This document shows, piece by piece, positions 8,171 through 17,296 of a DNA stretch of 64,000 nt. The DNA is taken from NCBI GenBank assembly GCA_004298465.1, contig SCRT01000002.1:88648-152647 (forward strand), read 5' to 3'. The position numbers and the translations under genes are program-made. The notes below the pieces were generated by a model. The model was not told the DNA's origin, searched no databases, and worked only from the letters and a program-made list of their open reading frames with translations. The stretch is from Nevskiaceae bacterium. Lineage in GTDB: Bacteria > Pseudomonadota > Gammaproteobacteria > Nevskiales > Nevskiaceae. Each line of letters opens with the position of its first letter. Positions within the stretch are counted from its first letter, which is position 1.

Positions 8171-9451
8171 ATGTCGGATATGAGCGTTGCGAGTCGTACA
8201 GAATGCACGTGGCTCACTGATTCCTTCCGTGCGCACGAGGCCCGAAACTTGACCCAGCCTTCCCTCATGACCAGCCTCCAGGCGCCCGAGGCCGCCGCGA
8301 ATGCGCCGGCGTCATCCGGCGCGCACGGCGAGGGTTACACGGAGGCCTTCGACACCCTCGTCGGCGCCGTCTACGAAGGCCCGATGGAAAGCCCACCGTG
8401 GAAGACCGTGCTGGAATTGCTGCGCGCGGCGCTCGACGCGACCCACACCACGCTGATCCTGCGCCCGCCATCGTCCGACAACACCGGTGTCATGATCAAT
8501 TCCGGCGACGTGACAACGCAGGGCATCGAATCCTACGAATCCCACTACTTCGACCTCGATCCCTTCGTGAAGCTCAAGGAAGGTGAAGTCGTCAGCGCCG
8601 AGGAGCTGCTGGGCGAGCAGTGGCTGAAAAGCGAGATCTACCGCGACTACATGCAGGCGATCAACGTACGCCACCTGCTGGGCGCCGACATCTACACGAA
8701 GGAAGGCATCGAATGTCGGCTGCGCGCCACCCGCCCCCACGGCGCCGCACCGTTTTCCGAGCGCGACAAGGCGCTGTGCCGCGCCCTGCTGCCGCACCTG
8801 AAGCGCTCCATCCGCCTGCATGCGCACATGGACCGCCTGGAATGCGATCGCCGCCTGTTCGCCGGCACCGTCAACCGCCTGCTGGTCGGCATGGTCAGCC
8901 TGTCGCGGACCGGCACCCTGCTCGACATCAACGACGAAGCGCAACGCATCCTCGATGAAAAGGACGGCATCCGCCTGCACGGCAACGCACTCGCGTTTGA
9001 GAACAACCAGGAAAGCCGCGACTTCCAGGCCATGGTCCGCCGCGCGCTGGACGACGCACCGACGGACGATTCCACCGCCGTGGAGGGCCTGTCCATCACC
9101 CGCCCGTCGGGCCGTGCCCCGCTTGGCGTGCTGGTGCGCGCCATTCCGTTCGGCGAATGGTCGGAAAGCGGCCACCGCCCCGCCGCCGTCATCTTCCTGC
9201 GCGACCCGGAGTCGAACAGCGACGAACCTTCACGCGACCTGCTGCGCCGCCTCTACGGACTCACCCGCATGGAGTCGGCACTGGCCATGCTGCTGGTGGA
9301 AGGGTTGACGCTGGACGAAGCGGCGGAACAGCTCGACGTGCGCCGCAACACCGCGCGCACGCACCTGCGTTCCATCTTCTGCAAGACCGGCGTCACGCGC
9401 CAGACCATGCTCGTGCGGCTGCTGCTCAAGAGCGTCGTCAGCCTGCGCTGA
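8171..9451 (+). CDS. LuxR-type transcriptional regulator, possible steroid-pathway activator (TeiR-like)
   Basis: 426 residues. The last 70 residues form a LuxR/GerE-type helix-turn-helix: LTRMESALAMLLVEG, then LDEAAEQLDVRRNTARTHL, then a C-terminal recognition and dimer helix. The first 340 residues resemble the sensor part of stand-alone LuxR regulators, with a possible PAS-like region around residues 225-310. GGAG sits 8 bases before the ATG at 8171; an ATG at 8267 is possible. The gene diverges from KSI-kstD across 166 bp. Comamonas testosteroni controls testosterone genes with TeiR, a LuxR-type regulator of similar build, so a steroid-sensing role here is a reasonable inference. Confidence 0.8.
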   Translation: MSDMSVASRTECTWLTDSFRAHEARNLTQPSLMTSLQAPEAAANAPASSGAHGEGYTEAFDTLVGAVYEGPMESPPWKTVLELLRAALDATHTTLILRPPSSDNTGVMINSGDVTTQGIESYESHYFDLDPFVKLKEGEVVSAEELLGEQWLKSEIYRDYMQAINVRHLLGADIYTKEGIECRLRATRPHGAAPFSERDKALCRALLPHLKRSIRLHAHMDRLECDRRLFAGTVNRLLVGMVSLSRTGTLLDINDEAQRILDEKDGIRLHGNALAFENNQESRDFQAMVRRALDDAPTDDSTAVEGLSITRPSGRAPLGVLVRAIPFGEWSESGHRPAAVIFLRDPESNSDEPSRDLLRRLYGLTRMESALAMLLVEGLTLDEAAEQLDVRRNTARTHLRSIFCKTGVTRQTMLVRLLLKSVVSLR

Positions 9452-9606
9452 GGAACCACGATGACCTGCCGCACTCGACATCTCGCGCGAGGGTGGCCAA
9501 TCCTCTGATTCTCTCCTGCCGTTTCGTCTACCCCTCGCAAAGCGATCCGGGTTCCGTGAAATGCACCCTGCAACGGCGCCGAGACGCTTGCAATAAGGAG
9601 GAGAGC

Positions 9607-9681
9607 ATGTTACTGGCAAGAACAAGACATGCTATCCCCTTCCGCAGCCTTCAGGCGCCTTCCAGGGTGCGTTCGCTATAG
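9607..9681 (+). other. Possible 24-codon leader ORF with a strong ribosome site
   Basis: A very good Shine-Dalgarno (AAGGAGGAG) ends 4-5 bases before the ATG at 9607. That ATG opens a 24-codon frame which overlaps the start of the acyltransferase gene in a different frame. The acyltransferase ATG at 9629 has no comparable ribosome site. Either the short frame couples translation into the downstream gene, or the true acyltransferase start involves a sequence error here. Confidence 0.35.
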
Positions 9682-11746
9682 CGCGGACAGTTACTACCGG
9701 CCGGACATCGACGGCCTGCGGGCGGTGGCAGTGCTCGCTGTGGTGGCCTTCCATTACTTTCCGGGGCGCCTGCCCGGTGGCTTCGTCGGCGTCGATGTCT
9801 TCTTCGTCATCAGCGGCTATCTGATTACCGGCATCATCGCGCGGGAATTCGAGCAGCAGCGTTTCAGCATCTGGACGTTCTACCAACGTCGTATCCGCCG
9901 CATCTTCCCGGCACTGACCCTGATCCTGGCGTTCTGCCTGATCGTCGGCTGGTTCGTGCTGTTTCCTTCCGAATACGAGACGCTGGGCAAGTACGTCGCT
10001 GCGGGCGCAGGCTTCGTCGAAAACTTCGCGTTGTGGGCGGAGGTGGGCTACTTCGACGGCAACGCGATCGAAAAGCCGCTGCTCCACCTGTGGAGCCTGG
10101 CCATCGAGGAACAGTACTACCTGCTATGGCCGCTGACGCTGTGGTTCATGATGCGCCGTCGCTGGCCGCAGATGGCGACCATCGCTGCCATTGCTGTCGT
10201 GTCCTTTGCCATCAACATCTGGTACGTGCACGGTGGCGACACCGCGGCAGCGTTCTATTCGCCCGCCAGCCGGGCGTGGGAGCTGATGGCCGGCTCGTGG
10301 CTGGCCATTGCCCACCGCCACAAGACCCCGTGGGTACAGCACCTCCCGGAGCTGCAGTCATGGTTGGGCCTGGCGATGATCCTGGTCGGCATCTTCGTGA
10401 TCCGCAAGGAGCATTTCCCCGGCTTCTGGGCCTTGCTGCCCATCGTCGGCACGGCGCTGGCCATCAACGGCGGCCCGCTGCGGCTGCCGAACCGCACTGT
10501 ACTGAGTTGGCAGCCAGTGGTCTGGGTCGGACTCATCAGCTACCCGTTGTATTTGTGGCATTGGGTGCTGTGGTCCATGGTCAACGTGGTCTTCGGGCAA
10601 GAAGCTTTCGAGGCCAACGAGAGTCGAGCCATCAGGATCGGGCTGGCCTTGCTGTCGGTGCTACTGGCGTGGCTCACCTACCGCTATTTCGAACAACCGG
10701 TGCGCAAGGCCGGCAAGACGAAATCCACGCTGATGTTGGCCGCGGTGGTGGCCACGCTGGGCGCAATGGGGGTCGCGGTGATGGCGGCGAAAGGTGTTCC
10801 GGCGCGGCCGGGCACCCTGAACAGCCCAGCCTCCGTGAAACTTGTGGAATCGGTGGTCAAACCCGATATTCCAGCGAACTGCTTCGATAGACTTGCCGGC
10901 GGCACATTCGACGACGATTGGGTTTGCCATCTCGGGAACCGCAACGCGAAAGTCAAAATCCTCGCGTATGGCGACAGCCACGCGGAGTTCAATTTCCCTG
11001 CCTTTCAATACTTGGCCCGGCAGGCAGACATCGACGTCATGTTCGCAAGCGAGCGTGGGTGTTTGGCAGCAAGTGGCACTTATACGCCGGAAGAAGAGCC
11101 AGCGGAACGTACCATATGCAACGAATTCGCACAGAATGTCGCTGCGTTTGCAATTCAACAGCACGTCAATCTCGCCATCGTTTTCCAACGGTGGACACGT
11201 TACGGGATTCTGGGGAAAACCCAGCCTGGTGATGGAGTAAAGATGTTCATCCAGGACCAGGCCGGGCATCGGACTGCGGCGCCCGGCCTGCGCGTCATCG
11301 AACACGGCCTCACTCAAGACCTGAGCCGCTACGCGCAAGCTGGCATCCCGGTACTGTTGATGAAGGACAATCCGCAACAGCCCCAAAAATATGACGAGCC
11401 CGCGACGGCCATGATGCGTTTTGACGTGTCGCGTGTGCCGCTACTGCAAAAAAGCGCCACCACTTACCAACAGCACGTCAATGATCAAGCCGGTGTCAAC
11501 GCACTGCTCGACAAGCTTGCCGCCCGCTTCTCGAACGTGACGACACTCAATACGGATAGCGCCTTGTGCACCCGCACGAGCTGCCCGTGGATCTCCAACG
11601 GCAAATTCCTGTACTACAACAACGACCACCTGAGCAAAGCCGGTTCCATGCGCATATACCCACTGCTGGTGGAAAGGATCAACAAGATTCTCGGCCTGAA
11701 CATTCCCGTTCCAGAGCTGCCACCGCTGCAGTCAAACATCCGCTGA
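9629..11746 (+). CDS. OafA/YrhL-type membrane acyltransferase with C-terminal SGNH domain
   Basis: 705 residues. The N-terminal part (about 20-370) is an acyltransferase-3 domain: YYRPDIDGLRAVAVLAVVAFH with the catalytic His, VDVFFVISGYLI, and about ten membrane segments ending near residue 380. The rest is periplasmic and SGNH-like, with AYGDSHAE (Ser nucleophile) near residue 450 and NNDHLSKAG (Asp-x-x-His type) near 675. Such proteins transfer acetyl groups from the cytoplasm to surface polysaccharide, often O-antigen. It is monocistronic, converging on mnmG. The C-terminal half looks less GC-rich than the N-terminal half. Start choice is uncertain because of the leader frame at 9607. Confidence 0.88.
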   Translation: MLSPSAAFRRLPGCVRYSADSYYRPDIDGLRAVAVLAVVAFHYFPGRLPGGFVGVDVFFVISGYLITGIIAREFEQQRFSIWTFYQRRIRRIFPALTLILAFCLIVGWFVLFPSEYETLGKYVAAGAGFVENFALWAEVGYFDGNAIEKPLLHLWSLAIEEQYYLLWPLTLWFMMRRRWPQMATIAAIAVVSFAINIWYVHGGDTAAAFYSPASRAWELMAGSWLAIAHRHKTPWVQHLPELQSWLGLAMILVGIFVIRKEHFPGFWALLPIVGTALAINGGPLRLPNRTVLSWQPVVWVGLISYPLYLWHWVLWSMVNVVFGQEAFEANESRAIRIGLALLSVLLAWLTYRYFEQPVRKAGKTKSTLMLAAVVATLGAMGVAVMAAKGVPARPGTLNSPASVKLVESVVKPDIPANCFDRLAGGTFDDDWVCHLGNRNAKVKILAYGDSHAEFNFPAFQYLARQADIDVMFASERGCLAASGTYTPEEEPAERTICNEFAQNVAAFAIQQHVNLAIVFQRWTRYGILGKTQPGDGVKMFIQDQAGHRTAAPGLRVIEHGLTQDLSRYAQAGIPVLLMKDNPQQPQKYDEPATAMMRFDVSRVPLLQKSATTYQQHVNDQAGVNALLDKLAARFSNVTTLNTDSALCTRTSCPWISNGKFLYYNNDHLSKAGSMRIYPLLVERINKILGLNIPVPELPPLQSNIR

Positions 11747-11912
11747 AAAAGCTGCCAGCACGCTGCAGCCGTTACACCACCGACCCGAATGCTGGCACGT
11801 GTTTCCAGCCCAGCCGAACCTTGCAGCGCAGGTCTTCGTTTTCGTGCAAACCACGCCGTCAGCGGCGTCCCCGCAGCTTCGCCGCGTCGAAGAACCGGAC
11901 GGCTCGTGACAT

Positions 11913-13832
11913 TCAGGCCGCAGTCTCGCTGCGCACATCCTCGTGCGGCCCACTGTGCGGCCAGGGCCGGTGCTTTTTCAGGTACACGAGCAGCAACGAC
12001 ACCGCCGCCGGCGTGACGCCCGGCACGCGGCCAGCCTGCCCCACCGTATCCGGGCGCGTGGCGGACAGGCGCTGGCGCACTTCGTTCGACAGGCCGGCAA
12101 CGGTGGCGTAGTCCAGGTCTGCCGGCAACGGCACATTTTCCTGGCGGTGGTTGCGGGACACTTCCGCCAGCCCGCGCTCGATGTAGCCGGCGTAGCGTGC
12201 TTCCACCGCCACGGCTTCGACCGTTTCCTCTTCCAGCCCCTCCGGAGTCAGGTTGAAGCGCGCGAGCGTGGCGCAGTCCACGTCCGGGCGCCGCAGCAGG
12301 TCGAAGGCGGTGGTGTTGCCGGCCTGCGGGATACTGCCCACCGCAGCCGCCAGCGTGCCGTCGGCCAGGTCGTCGGCGCCAATGCGCCGGGCGTGCAACC
12401 AGCCGCGTGCCGTTTCCAGTGCCTCGCGGCGGCGGCAGAACGCGCCCCAGCGTGCGTCGTCCACCAGCCCTAGTTCGCGCCCTTTCGCCGTCAGGCGCAG
12501 GTCGGCGTTGTCCTCGCGCAGCAGCAGGCGGTATTCGGCGCGCGATGTGAACATGCGGTAAGGCTCCGTCATGCCGCGCAGCGTGAGGTCGTCCACCAGC
12601 ACGCCGATGTAGGCTTCGTGGCGGGCAGGGACCCAGGGTTCTTCTTCCGTGACGCGGCGCGCGGCATTGATGCCGGCCAGCAACCCTTGCGCCGCGGCTT
12701 CCTCGTAGCCCGTCGTGCCGTTGATCTGGCCGGCGAAGAACAGGCCGCGAATCGTGCACGTCTCCAGGCTGCGCGTCAGGTCGCGCGGGTCGAAATAGTC
12801 GTATTCGATGGCGTAGCCGGGGCGTGTGATGTGCGCATGCTCGAAGCCTTCGATGCTGTGCACCATGTCCACCTGCACGTCGTAGGGCAGCGAGGTGGAA
12901 ATGCCGTTCGGATAGATTTCGCGCGTGTCGAGCCCCTGCGGCTCGATGAAGATCGGGTGCGAATCCTTGCCGGCGAAGCGCCGCACCTTGTCTTCCACGC
13001 TCGGGCAGTAGCGCGGCCCGACGCCGTGGATGAGGCCGGTGAACATCGGGCTGCGGTCGGAGGCGGCGGCAATGATCTCGTGCGTGCGCGCATTCGTGCG
13101 CGTCAGCCAGCACGGCACCTGCGGCGGATGCTGTGCGCGGCGGCCAAGGAAGGAAAACACCGGCGTCGGCACATCGCCGTGCTGCTCCGGCAGATGCGTG
13201 AAGTCGATGGTACCGCCGTCGATGCGCGGCGGCGTGCCGGTCTTCAGCCGCCCGGTGCGCGGCATCGCCTCGCGCAGCCGCTCGGCCAGCGCAAGGCTCG
13301 GCGCATCCCCGGCACGCCCGCCGGGGCGGTTTTCCAACCCGACGTGGATCTTGCCGCCGAGGAAGGTGCCGACCGTCAACACCACGGCGCGCGCCGCGAA
13401 ACGCAGCCCTGCGCGCGTGACGATGCCGGCCGCCCGTTCGCCCTTCATCTGCAGGTCGACGACCTCGTCCTGGAACAGCAGCAGCTGCGGCTGGTGCTCC
13501 AGCACGGCGCGCACGGCGCGGCGGTACAGGTTGCGGTCCGCCTGCGCGCGCGTGGCGCGCACCGCCGGACCTTTCGAGGCGTTCAACACGCGTAACTGGA
13601 TGCCGGCGAGATCCGTAACGTGCGCCATCATCCCGCCCAGCGCGTCGATTTCCCGCACCAGATGGCTCTTGCCGATGCCGCCGATCGACGGGTTGCACGA
13701 CATCTGGCCCAGCGTCTCGATGTTCTGCGTGACCAGCAGCGTGCGGCAGCCCATGCGCGCGGCGGCGAGCGCGGCTTCCGTGCCGGCATGGCCACCTCCA
13801 ACAACAATCACGTCAAAGCTTTCGTCACTCAT
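11913..13832 (-). CDS. mnmG: tRNA uridine-5-carboxymethylaminomethyl modification enzyme MnmG (GidA)
   Basis: 639 residues, the normal length for the family. The N-terminus reads [28 protein letters not shown], the FAD-binding start of MnmG, followed by [23 protein letters not shown]. The C-terminus has [14 protein letters not shown]. With MnmE, MnmG modifies the wobble uridine of several tRNAs using FAD and tetrahydrofolate chemistry. In most gammaproteobacteria it sits beside rsmG and the par genes; here it stands alone between an acyltransferase and a hydrolase, which indicates rearrangement. The 95 bases around its start are duplicated 158 bp upstream. Confidence 0.97.
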   Translation of the reverse strand: MSDESFDVIVVGGGHAGTEAALAAARMGCRTLLVTQNIETLGQMSCNPSIGGIGKSHLVREIDALGGMMAHVTDLAGIQLRVLNASKGPAVRATRAQADRNLYRRAVRAVLEHQPQLLLFQDEVVDLQMKGERAAGIVTRAGLRFAARAVVLTVGTFLGGKIHVGLENRPGGRAGDAPSLALAERLREAMPRTGRLKTGTPPRIDGGTIDFTHLPEQHGDVPTPVFSFLGRRAQHPPQVPCWLTRTNARTHEIIAAASDRSPMFTGLIHGVGPRYCPSVEDKVRRFAGKDSHPIFIEPQGLDTREIYPNGISTSLPYDVQVDMVHSIEGFEHAHITRPGYAIEYDYFDPRDLTRSLETCTIRGLFFAGQINGTTGYEEAAAQGLLAGINAARRVTEEEPWVPARHEAYIGVLVDDLTLRGMTEPYRMFTSRAEYRLLLREDNADLRLTAKGRELGLVDDARWGAFCRRREALETARGWLHARRIGADDLADGTLAAAVGSIPQAGNTTAFDLLRRPDVDCATLARFNLTPEGLEEETVEAVAVEARYAGYIERGLAEVSRNHRQENVPLPADLDYATVAGLSNEVRQRLSATRPDTVGQAGRVPGVTPAAVSLLLVYLKKHRPWPHSGPHEDVRSETAA

Positions 13833-13876
13833 CGAACTTCACCGCTTCAACATGGGCCGGCACCCCGGCCCTCGGC
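13782..13876 (-). repeat. Direct repeat copy 1: start region of mnmG
   Basis: A 95-bp unit covering the mnmG leader, start codon and first 17 codons. It is repeated 158 bp upstream. It includes the hairpin GGGCCGG-cacc-CCGGCCC (plus-strand view, 13854-13871) just before the ribosome site. The leader halves of the two copies are almost identical, while the coding halves differ mainly at third codon positions. Confidence 0.8.
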
Positions 13877-13892
13877 ATAGCCTCGGGCGTTC

Positions 13893-13936
13893 GGATTCGC
13901 AGCGAAGCCCACCGGGCTTCGCAAAAGCGCGAATCC
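13893..13936 (-). promoter_or_regulatory. Strong two-part hairpin in the mnmG leader
   Basis: Outer arms GGATTCGC (13893-13900) and GCGAATCC (13929-13936) enclose perfect inner arms GCGAAGCCC (13902-13910) and GGGCTTCGC (13914-13922) around a 3-base loop. On the minus strand it begins directly after the TGA of the 17-codon leader frame and lies upstream of the mnmG ribosome site. No U-run follows, so a classic terminator is unlikely. It could be an attenuator-like element, an mRNA stabiliser or a REP-type palindrome. Confidence 0.6.
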
Positions 13937-13990
13937 TCACCCCGCCTGCCCTCCACCCACCACGATCACATCAAAACTTTCATCACTCAT
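13937..13990 (-). other. 17-codon leader ORF copying the MnmG N-terminus
   Basis: Starting at ATG 13990 with the same upstream sequence as mnmG, this frame encodes [17 protein letters not shown] and then stops with TGA at 13939-13937. It is either the remnant of a second gidA-like gene or a translated leader peptide. Differences from mnmG are mostly synonymous, as if it was once selected as coding sequence. Confidence 0.5.
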
Positions 13991-14034
13991 CGCACTTCAC
14001 CGCTTCAACACGGGCCGGCACCCCGGCCCTTGGC
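13940..14034 (-). repeat. Direct repeat copy 2: duplicated mnmG start region
   Basis: Second copy of the 95-bp unit, again with the GGGCCGG/CCGGCCC hairpin (14012-14029) and an ATG. The unit spacing is 158 bp. About 3 mismatches are seen in the roughly 46-base leader half, against about a dozen in the 51-base coding half. Confidence 0.8.
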
Positions 14035-14091
14035 AAGCCGCTTGTTTGTCGGCTGGAAACCGGTGCTCCACATGGGAACCTGCCCGCAGGA

Positions 14092-15117
14092 TTACGGCGC
14101 CATCTGGAAGCCCGATCCGCCTTCTGGGGCCGCATCGGGCGGCAAGGCGACCGGCGCTGGCAGCTGCTCGGGCGTCGTCGTCATCGCCGGCAGCATGGGC
14201 GAAGGCTGGGTGCGGATCCCGGAGCTCCCATCGGTTGACCGGCTACCGGCCTTGGCCAGGGTGCGATTCACAAAGGACACGATGTTCTTCATCTCGTCTG
14301 CCCGGGTCTGGGCGCCGGTAGCCAGCACGGTAAGGGTATCGCGATGGCTCAGGTTGTCGTACATCACTTCCTCAACTGTGCCGCCCGCCGCCTTCACGGC
14401 AGCGAACAGGGCTTGCGTATCCGCCGCGTTGGCAACCTGGTTGGCGCGGCTGGCCAGCAGCAGCATGGGTGGGTTGTCGCTGCGCACCCAGTAGGCCGGC
14501 TGCGTCTTGTTGAAGTCGCTGGGCGGCCAGAAAATGGTGCGCAAGTCGGGTGCGGTGATCGGCAGGAAGTTGTAGGGACCTGAAATCCCGATCATCCCAG
14601 CCAGTGAATTGCGGTTGCCGCCGGCGGCCTTCATGAACTCCGGATCCAGGGCCAGCATCGCCGCGTTGTAGGCGCCAGCGGAATAACCCATCACGAACGT
14701 CTTGTTCGCGCTGGCACCGTACTTTGCCGCATTCCGCTGCGCCCAGACCACGGCGCGGGCACAGTCCCCCAGGAACTGCTTGTAGGTTGCGGGGGGATAG
14801 AAGCGGTAGTTTGCGACGACCGCCACGAAACCCTGTGAAGCCAGGGCCTCGCCCACGAAACCGTAGTCCGCCTTGTCGCCGCGCGCCCAGCGTTCGCCGC
14901 CGAAGAATACAACCAGCGGTGCATTTGTTGCCCGACGCGGCGCATAGACGTCCAGCGTCAACCCCAGCGCAGGGTCGTAGACGACGTTCCGCACACTGTG
15001 CAACCACGCGCCTTCGCTGCCGAAGTCCCCACCGGCATAGCGCGCGCCCCCCGGCGCCGCACACGCCGCGAGGGCGAGCGACACACAAACCAACACGACA
15101 CAACTGAAACTCTTCAT
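14092..15117 (-). CDS. Alpha/beta-hydrolase lipoprotein (BD-FAE/esterase-like)
   Basis: 341 residues from the ATG at 15117. The start is MKSFSCVVLVCVSLALAACA, a lipoprotein signal with lipobox LAAC (Cys19), so the enzyme should be anchored in the envelope. It has the oxyanion-side FFGGERWARGD, nucleophile motif GYSAGAYN, and a late LSHRDT with the probable catalytic His. This fits carboxylesterase/BD-FAE hydrolases acting on ester bonds. The last 45 residues are Pro/Ala-rich and probably disordered. It diverges from prlC. Substrate unknown; an upstream in-frame ATG at 15159 would bury the signal peptide and is rejected. Confidence 0.82.
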   Translation of the reverse strand: MKSFSCVVLVCVSLALAACAAPGGARYAGGDFGSEGAWLHSVRNVVYDPALGLTLDVYAPRRATNAPLVVFFGGERWARGDKADYGFVGEALASQGFVAVVANYRFYPPATYKQFLGDCARAVVWAQRNAAKYGASANKTFVMGYSAGAYNAAMLALDPEFMKAAGGNRNSLAGMIGISGPYNFLPITAPDLRTIFWPPSDFNKTQPAYWVRSDNPPMLLLASRANQVANAADTQALFAAVKAAGGTVEEVMYDNLSHRDTLTVLATGAQTRADEMKNIVSFVNRTLAKAGSRSTDGSSGIRTQPSPMLPAMTTTPEQLPAPVALPPDAAPEGGSGFQMAP

Positions 15118-15244
15118 GCCCTGTACTTCACCCGTGACTGCGATATCGTGATGCACCACACCCGCCGTGCGTGCGCTGCAACATTACACGAAAACGGCGG
15201 TATTTTATTGCCTGACACCCGCCTTTCAAGCCCGGACCCAATTC

Positions 15245-17296
15245 ATGAACACGCTGCGCCAACCCGCTTTCGACACCTGCCTGCTGCCCGACTTCGCTCA
15301 CCTGGACCCGGCGCAGGTCGGCGACCGGCTGGAGGCCGTGCTGGCAGAGAACCGCGCCCGCCTCGATACGCTGCTGAACGGTCCGGTGGCGCGGGCACCC
15401 ACGTGGGAGAGCTTCGTCGAACCGCTCACCGATATGGACGAGCGCCTGTCGCGCGTGTGGGGGCCAGTGGGCCACCTGTTCTCCGTCACCAGCACGCCCG
15501 AATGGCGCGGAGCCTACAACGCCGGCCTGCCGAAAGTGACGGAATACGGGTTGGAAATGTCGTTGAACGAAGCGTTGTTCCACGCCTGGCAGCGGCTGGC
15601 CACCAGCCCCGCGCACGCCACGTTTTCCGCCACGCGCAAGAAGATCGTGGCAGACACGCTGCGGGATTTCCGCCTGTCCGGCATCGCCCTGCCGGCGGCC
15701 GACAAGCCGCGCTTCAAGGCAATTTCCATGCGGCTGTCAGAGATCCAGTCCACGTTCGAGGAACACCTGATCGATGCCGTGAAAGCCTACGGCAAACTCG
15801 TGACGAACGAGGCCGAGCTGGCCGGCATGACGGCGCAGGGCAAGACCGCAGCCGCCGAAAAGGCACAAGCAAAGGGCCAGGGCGGCTGGCTTTTGACGCT
15901 CGACTACCCCGGCTATCTCGCTGTCGCCGCACACGCCGACAACCGGGCGCTGCGCCGCGAACTGTACGAAGCCTACGCCACGCGCGCCTCCGAACGCGGA
16001 CCGAACGGCGGCGCCTTCGACAACACACCATTGATGAACGAGATCCTGGCGCTGCGACAGGAAGAAGCCGCGCTGCTGGGCTTCGCAAACTTCGCGGAAC
16101 TCGCGCTGCAAACACGGATGGCCGACTCCGCGCAGGAAATCGAAGCCTTCCTGCTCGACCTCGCCCGTCGCGCCCGCCCCCGTGCAGAAGCGGAACTCAC
16201 GGAACTGCAAGGATTCGCCCGCGAACGCGACGGCATCACCGACTTCGCGCCGTGGGACGTCACCTACTACGCGGAAAAACTGCGCGAACGAAAATTCGGC
16301 CTGTCCGACGAAACGCTGCGCCCCTACTTCCCCGTCACGCAGGTCATCGACGGGCTGTTCGCACTGACGCACCGGCTCTACGGCGTCACCGTGGCGCGCG
16401 TGGACGGCATTGGCGCGTGGCACCCGGACGTCACGACCTATGTCGTGCGTGCCGAAGGCGGCGAACCTATCGGCCTGTTCTACGTGGATCTCTACGCTCG
16501 TGACGACAAGCGCGGCGGCGCGTGGATGGACGAGTGCATCGGCCGCCGCCGCACGGCGCACAGCCTGCAGAAGCCGGTGTCCTACCTGACCTGCAACTTC
16601 GCTCCGCCGGTGGCCGGCCACCCAGCGCTGCTCACCCATGACGAAGTGCTCACGCTGTTCCACGAATTCGGCCACAGCCTGCAGCACCTCCTGACACGCG
16701 TGGACGAGGCGGAAGTCTCGGGCATCCGCGGCGTGGCGTGGGACGCCGTCGAACTGCCCAGCCAGTTCATGGAAAACTGGGCCTACGAACGCGACACGCT
16801 CAACCTGTTCGCCCGCCACTGGCAGACCGGCGCGCCGCTACCCGATACGCTGCTGGAAAAACTCAAGGAAGACCGCCGTTTCGGCGCTGGCCTCGCCACG
16901 CTGCGGCAGGTGGAATTCGCCCTCTTCGACCTGCGCCTGCATACCCGGAAAAGCCCCGACATCGACGCCGTCTTGAACGAAACCCGCCGCGAAGTCAGCG
17001 TTTTTCCACCGCCGGACTGGAACCGCTTTCCGTGCAGTTTTTCGCACATCTTCGCCGGCGGCTACGCGGCGGGCTACTACAGCTACAAGTGGGCGGAAGT
17101 GCTGTCTGCCGACGCCTTTGCCGCCTTCACCGAAAGCCGCTTTGACCCGGAAGTTGCACACCGCTTCCGCGACACCATCCTCGCCGAAGGCGGCGCCCGC
17201 GACGCGAAAGAGGTTTACCGCACGTTCCGCGGCCGGGATGCCACAGTCGACGCACTGCTTAAACAGGACGGGCTGGTGGCGGAAGCGGAGGGTTGA
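15245..17296 (+). CDS. prlC: Oligopeptidase A (M3 metallopeptidase)
   Basis: 683 residues from the ATG at 15245, near the 680 of E. coli PrlC. The zinc site HEFGH is at residues 473-477, close to the E. coli position. The stretch MENWAYE further on supplies the third ligand region. It is a cytoplasmic peptidase that degrades short peptides, including cleaved signal peptides. An upstream in-frame ATG at 15167 is less likely because homology begins at MNTLRQPAFD. It is transcribed alone; no clear terminator follows. Confidence 0.95.
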   Translation: MNTLRQPAFDTCLLPDFAHLDPAQVGDRLEAVLAENRARLDTLLNGPVARAPTWESFVEPLTDMDERLSRVWGPVGHLFSVTSTPEWRGAYNAGLPKVTEYGLEMSLNEALFHAWQRLATSPAHATFSATRKKIVADTLRDFRLSGIALPAADKPRFKAISMRLSEIQSTFEEHLIDAVKAYGKLVTNEAELAGMTAQGKTAAAEKAQAKGQGGWLLTLDYPGYLAVAAHADNRALRRELYEAYATRASERGPNGGAFDNTPLMNEILALRQEEAALLGFANFAELALQTRMADSAQEIEAFLLDLARRARPRAEAELTELQGFARERDGITDFAPWDVTYYAEKLRERKFGLSDETLRPYFPVTQVIDGLFALTHRLYGVTVARVDGIGAWHPDVTTYVVRAEGGEPIGLFYVDLYARDDKRGGAWMDECIGRRRTAHSLQKPVSYLTCNFAPPVAGHPALLTHDEVLTLFHEFGHSLQHLLTRVDEAEVSGIRGVAWDAVELPSQFMENWAYERDTLNLFARHWQTGAPLPDTLLEKLKEDRRFGAGLATLRQVEFALFDLRLHTRKSPDIDAVLNETRREVSVFPPPDWNRFPCSFSHIFAGGYAAGYYSYKWAEVLSADAFAAFTESRFDPEVAHRFRDTILAEGGARDAKEVYRTFRGRDATVDALLKQDGLVAEAEG

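Noticed and set aside
11614..13698. 694-codon minus-strand frame overlapping mnmG
   Set aside because: Out-of-frame shadow of mnmG with extreme Arg/Pro/Ala content.
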